From: Siphonodentalium dalli
Taxonomy: Eukaryota; Mollusca; Scaphopoda; Gadilida; Siphonodentaliidae
NCBI GenBank assembly: GCA_032622095.1
Contig: CP136065.1
Span: 157,733,577-157,797,576, forward strand
Length of the DNA stretch: 64,000 bases
Direction: 5' to 3'
Under the pieces are notes generated by a model that ran no database searches, was not told where the DNA came from, and was given only the letters and a program-made list of their open reading frames with translations. Below, one piece after another: positions 57,398 to 64,000 of this stretch. Made by a program: the position numbers and the translations under genes. Positions within the stretch are counted from its first letter, which is position 1. Each line of letters starts with the position of its first letter.

Positions 57398-57829
57398 TTA
57401 AAGAGACTGGGTTTTACTATAGATAGAACTCCATAACTGTAAAATGCACATGGCTTGGCCTTATCGCATGCAACACAAAATCCAACAACATGATCTGGTT
57501 TACCTTTACAATTACATGTACATGTAGATCAAAACTTGATACATATTACTGATAAGATGTCAAACTAAATAGTACATGTCAATTTGAGACCGATATGTAA
57601 CACATGGTGAACTACAAATCTTCAATGGATGATACTCAGGACATTTAGTATTACCATCACTCAGATGTTTATCTGAAAGATAATTGATTCTTAACATTTG
57701 TCATTCTCCATCAAAAGTTTAGCTTCCCGAGAGTTTTAAGGATTAAGTTTTCTGGATATATGTTAAATTTTCTGTAAAATCAATTTGGACTGGATTTAAT
57801 TGACGTTGTATAATAGAATTGTCTATTTA
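57398..57829. other. Intronic, nothing recognised
   Basis: No exon or repeat edge supported. Confidence 0.35.
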
Positions 57830-58920
57830 TACGCTCGTTTAAATAAAAACGGGATGCATTATGTTATTGGTCTGTGCGTTTGATAACTTTAGTTCTACTT
57901 AAATAATGTAATAGATTTTGATATGTAGGTTCACATCCACAAAATACAGATCAAGTTCAATTTTGGGGTTCGGTCACAAATTTTTATCAGAGTTAGCGCC
58001 CTTTGTTGAAATTTTGGCTCAATTTTCATTTCTGGATGATAACTTTAGTTAATGATAACCGAATCAAATATAACAAAACTTTGTAAGCATAATGTACAAC
58101 CATACAATAAATCCGCGTTTTCTTAGTTTCTGGATGATAACTGCATTTAGGTTTGGTTTCTCACCACCAACCTTTATATACATGTGGCTGAATTGGAGAT
58201 TTGTTCTATGATTCTCGCCTTATTTATGGGCCCTTTTCAAAATTGTATTTGTTATCGGCTATGGAATCTTTATGAAATGCAAATTGAAACATTCTGGTTT
58301 CCGAATGATAGCTTGAGTTTGGATTATTTGATCAAAACTAAACTTGGTATGTGGTCAGTCATACCAAAATAAGGTCAAGTTTGAATTTGGGTTCGGCCCG
58401 ATGATTTTTGCCAGAGTTATGGGCCTTTTTCGACTTGGAAAATTCAATTTTTACGTCTAACATTTTGGTTTCTTGATGATAACTTGAGTTTGGATTATTT
58501 TCTCACAACAAACTTGGTATGTGGCTCAGTCATACCAAAATACAGATCAAGATCAAATTTGTGTTTTATTCGATGATTTTTTCCGGAGTTGGGGGTCTTT
58601 TTGACTTATAAATTTTTTGCATATTCTTGCTTTCCAGATGATATTTTTTATTATTCTATTGGACTTATGTTTAGTATGTTAGTTTATTACCTCAAAATAC
58701 AGGTCAGGTTCAAATTTGGGTTTGTTTCGAAGATTTTTTCCAGAGTTGTGGGCCTTTTCGACAGAAATTTTGCATATTCTTGCTTTCCAGATGATACTTT
58801 GGGTAACTCTATTGGAATATTGTGTATCTTAGTTTATTACCTCACAACCTCACAATACCGGTCAAATTTGAATTGGGGTTTGGTACCTAATAGCCATTTT
58901 TCTTTGATAGTAATTGAAAG
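57830..58920 (-). repeat. Family F repeat, at least five units
   Basis: Successive units carry CTGGATGATAACT, GGTATGTGG(C)TCAGTCATACCA, ATACAG(G)TCAAGTTTGAATT and CCAGAGTTATGGGCCTTTTT at 140-160 bp spacing. The last two (about 58590-58730 and 58770-58880) share GCATATTCTTGCTTTCCAGA and are the most alike. Confidence 0.7.
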
Positions 58921-58955
58921 ATGACAACAATTTACTTTAAAAATGGGTGTATTAA

Positions 58956-59196
58956 CTCTTTCGTTGCCAGGGGCCGATATTTTCGGCCCTAAAAGTCCGA
59001 AAAAATGCGTCTAAAAACAATTTTGAAAAAAAAAATATTTGTTTTTATAAAATTGTTTTGGGACATGAATAAAGAGGTGATAGCGAATCTAAAAACACCA
59101 GGGTCAGTCATTTTGGGTATTTTTTAGACCTAGATCCATCACCTGGAAATCATAGGACAGTGTCTAAAAAGTGAAAAAGCTCCGGCAACGAAAGAG
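58956..59196. mobile_element. Family P-type TTAA MITE, 241 bp
   Basis: Ends CTCTTTCGTTGCC and GGCAACGAAAGAG are a perfect 13-bp inverted repeat, flanked by TTAA at 58952-58955 and 59197-59200. Subterminal hairpin GGGCCGATATTTTCGGCCC. No ORF. A textbook piggyBac-type MITE. Confidence 0.9.
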
Positions 59197-59494
59197 TTAA
59201 GCCATGCTTGGCAGTGCATGCTCTTGTTTATTGGGAGAAATATTTGAAAAATCTTGGAAATGTCTGGAATTCTGTCCACATTGACTTTATGCCAACAAAA
59301 TTGACCTACATAGTTCACTTTGGGGTACATGTACCCTCGGTGGTTCAGTTGGTAATGTGAAAGGTTTTATTGCCTCAGTGTAAATAACATGCTACTGGTA
59401 GATTCTTTGATGATATCAACATTGCATCCATATAGACCACATGTAGCTTTATAATATGCTCTAATCTGTATTTTTTTTGTCTCTGCTAATATAA

Positions 59495-59570
59495 CCCTTT
59501 CTGTACTAATTACTCCATTCCAAAATATACTTTTATAACTGAATGGGAGAATCTATTTAGCGAAGAAATG
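59495..59570 (-). mobile_element. Family D, internally deleted remnant
   Basis: ACCCTTTCTGTACTAATTAC joined to CTTTTATAACTGAATGGGAG…TTTAGCGAAGAAATG: both ends without the middle (about 170 bp lost). Targets are decayed. Confidence 0.65.
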
Positions 59571-62431
59571 AATAATGTGCAAGTGAATTAACTATAGGAC
59601 TTAATCTCTCAAGGGCTAAAGCTTAAACTGACATAACTTTGTTAATTCCTAACCATTAGACTACATGTATTTGTGTAGCATATTTCACAGCATTGGTAAA
59701 CACTTGATTTGAAGTTTTGTGTGAGTTATTTTCATGAGAGGGTCATAAATTTTGACAAAAATAGCAAAAGGAATATATATATCAGAAACTAATGTGCTTG
59801 CAGCATTAGTAATGAGTGCACCATTGTATTATTCTGGGATTCCGATGAAGGTCAGAAGATATTATGCTAAAAGTATGTTGACAATAAATAATGAGCTTTG
59901 TATCGAGTTCATATTGATTTCATTCCTTACTGAGAGTTATTGATATGGTTACTTTGTCTCCACTTTGTTGGCCACTTCATAAAATGGAAGCTAAATACTT
60001 CAAACATTGATATGGGATATTATGTTTCAGAGGTTGATTTAATTTCTTTTAATTGATCAGCAATTGCCTTCACATTAAAGGCTTGTGTACAGTATTCGCC
60101 ATCATGTACATGTTTCTAACGGAAAATGGTTAGCTAAAATTTTAAATTAATCTGAATTGATCGCCTTAAAAATAATGGTTGCTAAATTTATTCAATTTAA
60201 ATAGACATGTTCTGATATCCAGAATAATAAATATAGCATATATTGCACAAATATAAATAAAACAGCTGTATGTTGGCTGAAGTAAAATGCGGTCCATGTG
60301 ACAAGTGTTGCCAGGGCAATAAGCCAAACGAGTTCACAGTTTAAACCCGTTGGCTTGCAGATTGGCTAAAACATATTTCACTTCACAATTTTGTTGTTGT
60401 TTAGTAATTAGGTCATACGCTCGACACATGATTGCCACGTGGAATTTGGGAAATCCCCAGGTTTTCCAGGCCTATAAAGGGTTTTCTGTTAGCAGTTGCA
60501 AGTGTTAGGATATAAATATAGTTGTCTTTTTGTTGACATAAGTAGATCTACTCACACCCAGGCCACATCTGGACTGTGGATCGCCATTATGTTCTTTTAT
60601 TGAATGTAGCTTTTGATCAGGCAAATAAACCCCAGTTAATTATTCACAGATTTTCTATATGTAGGTGAGATGCCACCTCCTCTGTGCACACAGAATAGAA
60701 GGTGTCAATGTCACTGCCCCTCCTCCACACATGTGCTGAAGCTATCTAGCAATCCATCAGACACCTGTTGATGAGGTACATGTACACGGGGGTTAATAAG
60801 CAATAATAATTATTGATGATCACAGATGTTCAGTTTACGACTAACCACAAATATTCATCATGGTTTTCGTTTGTGGAAACATATGTTGCAGTTATTGTGA
60901 TTGTGGTACATGTATATTCATTTAGGAAGTTGCTGATATTGAAATATCTGCACCATTTGTAGTCAGCTGTTACCATATAAGTTGTCACAATATATCTAAG
61001 TTATCTCTTCTGGACTATCCATCCGATGTGCTGTTCTTGATATATACCAATTTCATGGTCACTGATTCATGTAAGGACTGTTAACCTGAGTGGTATAGAT
61101 CAACCTGTGTGCTATCTATTGATGACTGTATGGTGATAGGATTTATATTTGGTCACTGTGGGCATGTTCAGTGTTCAGGATTAAACCAGGTTTTATATGG
61201 AGGTGTGTATGGAACGTGTGTACCAGACTTGATGATCTGTGAAGGCAGTATATTGCCCTTCCATTTAGATTCTTAGTGACCATTGAATATTGTGTGTGTT
61301 TGAGGATGATGAATTCACCTTTGGAGAAAGAAAAAATAATAAAAGATCAAGAGCTACATAGATATGGTAAGAAAACACAGACGATGAGAGAATCACAGAT
61401 GGCCAAAATCTATGCTTTTGCTCAGAAGAAATGAATGCAGTGGGGGATAATGGTTCTCACTAAATGTGCCGCCAACAACCAATAACACACACACCCACTA
61501 CATTCATTTTCTTATACTTATTTTGCTTTTTGATGATTTATTCCTATAAAAATCTTGAGTGTATTCTTTTTTATTTTCACAAAATCTGCCGAGAATTTGA
61601 GACTAGCCCATGTAGCATATTAAGTCAGCCCAATATAAGATTGCCAAGCACTCAGCAATGATAAGGAACTGCTTTCATTTGTTTTATCTTTTATTATATG
61701 TTTTACAGTAAACGGCTCTAAACGGCCGTAAAATAAATGGCATATCAATCGCTTGTCCCAGCGAGTAAATATTATTTTGTTATTTAATTTTCGTAATTAC
61801 CTTCTTAGCCTTACTACTGGTGAATCATGGTCACGGGCTCCAACTAAACTAAAAGAATACGCCATGAAGCAACCAGATTATATCAGAGCGTGATGAGTCT
61901 AAATTGATCGCGTTATTAATGTTATTTAAAGTGGGACTGATAATGGAACTTTATTCTCTGTGTTGTTGTTTATATTAAACTTGCATATTTAGACACTTTT
62001 GGCAAATATTAATGGGGAGGAAAAAGGGGACTTTTTTGTTATGCAGAAACGCAGCTTCTATCATTGAATGTAGTCTGTTGGCTGATTCGTTTTTGTCTAC
62101 ATTTAATTTAGCTAAACAAGCGCCGTAGAGAAAAAATATTAGAATGAAATAATGAAAACGCATATAATAAATATGAAACCATTGAGGCCACGACTTTTGA
62201 CTGAAAACAATAATTCTCCGATGAGTGGGTACAAGCAAACACTAATTTTCCACTCGCAGCAAGCCGCTCGTGGAAAATCGGTATTTGCATGTACCCACTC
62301 ATGATAATTCTCATATTCAGTCAAAAGCCGTAAGTATCCTCTATATACAGATATAACTGAATGGATTAATATGAAGTAACTTCCCATCAGTAATTATCCA
62401 GTTGTTGAAAGGTTAACTTTTTATTTCTCAG
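59571..62431. other. Last 2.9 kb of intron before CLC exon 2
   Basis: None of the named MITE families was seen across almost 3 kb, unusual for this intron. An imperfect inverted repeat, CTGAATATGAGAATTATC and related TGAGTGGGTACAAGCAAA / TTTGCATGTACCCACTCA, lies at about 62190-62330. The acceptor TTTTTATTTCTCAG ends at 62431. Confidence 0.45.
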
Positions 62432-62650
62432 GTGCAGCTAATCTCATTGACACGCTAGATGATCTACCTCCTGGCATTGGTCAGTATGAAGATTTCCACA
62501 CAATCGATTGGCTGCGCGACATTGCGCGGGATCGTATGCGACATAGGAATATCGTTAAGAAGAAACAAGAGGGATGTATAGAGGCTGTGAAGTCAGCACA
62601 CGATGCCTGGTCTGGGTGGCTGTGTGTCTTCCTTGTCGGACTCGCTGCAG
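62432..62650 (+). CDS. CLC H+/Cl- exchanger (ClC-3/4/5 group), exon with FHTIDW and DAWSGW
   Basis: 219 nt, phase 1 at both ends, acceptor TTTCTCAG and donor GTACGA. Together with one base from the preceding exon it encodes 73 residues beginning AANLIDTLDDLPPGIGQYED. The order is: a leucine/acidic turn (LIDTLDDLPPG, the counterpart of LLDLLDEPIPG in vertebrate ClC-3), the invariant FHTIDW block, a basic amphipathic stretch (RDRMRHRNIVKKKQE), then AHDAWSGWLCVFLVGLAAG, the start of the first intramembrane helix in CLC transporters. This combination is diagnostic of the endosomal ClC-3/4/5 exchangers, which swap two Cl- for one H+ and support acidification and chloride loading of endosomes and lysosomes. 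The selectivity and proton-glutamate motifs lie in downstream exons outside the window. Which of ClC-3, -4 or -5 cannot be said; invertebrates usually have one co-orthologue. Confidence 0.92.
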
Positions 62651-62662
62651 GTACGATACTTA

Positions 62663-62874
62663 CAGTAATGGCCTAAGTAATCGACTCCTTAACCACAGCA
62701 GAATTGTGGGTAACTTTTCAGTATTTAGTCGGAAATATGGATTGTTGCCATTCATTGGAAAGCTCTCAGGGAGAGCTTTCCGATGAATGGCAACAACCCA
62801 TATTTCCGACTAAATCCTGAAAAGTTACCCATAATTCTGCTGTGGTTAAGGAGTCGATTACTTAGGTATTACTG
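62663..62874. mobile_element. Family A MITE, complete, 12 nt inside the intron
   Basis: CAGTAATGGCCTAAGTAATC to GGTATTACTG, between TA sites; near-perfect foldback of about 105-bp arms meeting at GCTCTCAGGGAGAGC. It begins only 12 nt after the exon 2 donor (62651), so the pre-mRNA carries a strong hairpin right next to the 5' splice site. Confidence 0.9.
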
Positions 62875-63376
62875 TATGTCAGTTGTTTCAACCAGCACAT
62901 AATTCTTACTTTTTGAATGAATTATCCTTCATAGATATGCTCTATTTCTGAAGTGCAGATATTGCTGAAAATATCCATGTCTGCCTGTCCACCTCTCTGT
63001 GTATTTATTTTGTGTCTGTTTGACATTAGCGACAAGATGCATGAATCTTGTTTGTTGCACACATACGGGATATTCACAATCAAAACTCGTTCGTTCTTTT
63101 GTACTGACCAGACATTGCCGGTGGATAATGTCACGTTTTTTTAGTGTGATCAGTCGTCGGTATCAGTTCATAACTCAATTATTGTCTTATAGGCCCACAC
63201 GCGTTAACACCAACAGCCGAGCTTAGAACATGATGATCATATCAAACGATCTTCCCCAACAGACCATGACCAACAAGGGATACACTCACTAACGATACAC
63301 AAGCAATAATTTGCTTGTGTATTACTTTATAAGTATATGTCTTGGACTCACTTGGGAGTATAATATTCAAGCTTAA
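62875..63376. other. Intronic, nothing recognised
   Basis: A short hairpin ACACAAGCAAATA/TTGCTTGTGTA lies near 63296-63322. No exon supported. Confidence 0.4.
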
Positions 63377-63821
63377 AGATGCATTATCAGAATTGACGCT
63401 CCTAAATCACTATTTCGGGGGTAAAAAATATTTTATTCGAGTCAAGGAACCCACCCATAAAATCTCAGAGTGATCAGATATCGATTTTTGAAGTTTGTTA
63501 TTTCTCGAGATGTGCAATTATTTGTGGCCCAGAAACTGATCGTCAAACGGACGGTCTCGGCCAAAATTGCAGATGAAGATGGATAACTCTAAAATCAAGT
63601 AGTAATACCGCCAAATTTGTTATACTCAGGTGATTATACGGCCATATTTTGTTGAACAAAATATTGATAAATAAGACGTTTGGGAAATTTGATACCATAG
63701 TTGACAGTGGTTAGCAATATTTTGTTGCAATTAATCGATTCTGATAACTAAAGTGTATTTTGAAGAAATGTTGTTGTTGTATCTTGATGATATGGGGACC
63801 ATCTGATCTGATTGAGTACCT
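63377..63821 (+). mobile_element. Family G TTAA-flanked repeat, longest copy
   Basis: AGATGCATTATCAGAATTGA to ATTGAGTACCT, with TTAA at 63373-63376 and 63822-63825; 445 bp, carrying all the modules seen in the other copies (GGGGTAAAAAATATT, GATCAGATATCGATTTTTGA, GATGAAGATGGATAACTCTA, GCCATATTTTGTTGAACAAA, GTTGTTGTATCTTGA). Terminal inverted similarity is short (AGRTRC). Confidence 0.75.
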
Positions 63822-63855
63822 TTAATCCATCTAGCCATTGTTATACGGAACTTAA

Positions 63856-64000
63856 ACCTTTCAACCCGAGAGACCGGAATACTGGTACAATCCTTATAAT
63901 CCTATAACCCAGGAGACTGGAATATTGGTCCGGAAATCATATGACATTTAACATGGAAAAACAACACAGTAAGCACACATATTAATTAAAATTGTACTTC
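63856..64000. mobile_element. Left end of a piggyBac-type element, cut by the window
   Basis: After TTAA at 63852-63855 the sequence ACCTTTCAACCCGAGAGACC resembles the terminus of the 5235-6400 element (CCCTTTGAACCCC...CCGG), including a repeated subterminal phrase (GAGACCGGAATACTGG then GAGACTGGAATATTGG at about 63874 and 63914). The right end is outside. Confidence 0.5.

Noticed and set aside
62574-62786. 70-codon plus-strand frame overlapping CLC exon 2
   Set aside because: It is in a different frame from the conserved FHTIDW/DAWSGW frame and runs into the family A MITE.

Overview
The window is AT-rich animal (metazoan) genomic DNA with large introns, GT-AG splice sites, very few open frames over 100 codons and a dense load of short non-autonomous transposons. 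The one host gene I can identify is the 5' part of a plus-strand CLC-family H+/Cl- exchanger of the ClC-3/4/5 group. The repeat types (150-bp GAGTCATTTTGGGGTC units, repeats ending in GACGGA runs, several TTAA- and TA-flanked foldback MITEs) suggest a marine lophotrochozoan, most likely a bivalve mollusc. That taxonomic call is inference.

Gene layout: a constitutive-looking exon at 62432-62650 encodes the conserved FHTIDW...DAWSGW entry into the first membrane helices. Upstream lie three candidate alternative first coding exons at 25556-25806, 43238-43385 and 52063-52181. All three end in phase 1 before a GTRAGN donor, so each can be spliced alone to the phase-1 acceptor at 62432. They give three different cytosolic N termini. 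The first (SEDD/acidic dileucine type) and second (NIPL type) resemble two N termini known in vertebrate ClC-3. The rest of the gene lies to the right of the window.

1-25.5 kb holds no recognised gene. It contains a foldback at 1.2-1.46 kb, a putative 2.4-kb solo LTR (2769-5158) with a promoter, a perfect 71-bp palindrome and an array of small hairpins, a 1166-bp piggyBac-like element (5235-6400), a repeat field with GACGGA runs (6.5-9.3 kb), a block of 17 palindromic TGATATCA cores (9.34-9.78 kb), inverted-repeat elements (11.2-12.0, 12.6-14.1, 20.8-21.5 kb) and many MITEs.

25.8-62.4 kb is intron of the CLC gene, filled with MITEs, two hAT-like elements of about 1 kb with perfect 8-bp target duplications (32595-33534, 48288-49288) and a retroelement fragment encoding a GIY-YIG nuclease domain between perfect 14-bp target duplications (36180-36883).

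Families named in the entries: A, foldback MITE with CAGTAATGCCC ends and TA target; B, hAT-like foldback MITE built on GCAGAATGAGGTCCCC with 8-bp targets; C, D, G and P, separate TTAA-target (piggyBac-type) MITEs; F, interspersed repeat with a 'CCAGATGATAACTTTAG / GACGGA' signature; L, repeat made of about 150-bp units carrying GAGTCATTTTGGGGTC. Family assignments rest on ends and target duplications visible here, not on a database search.
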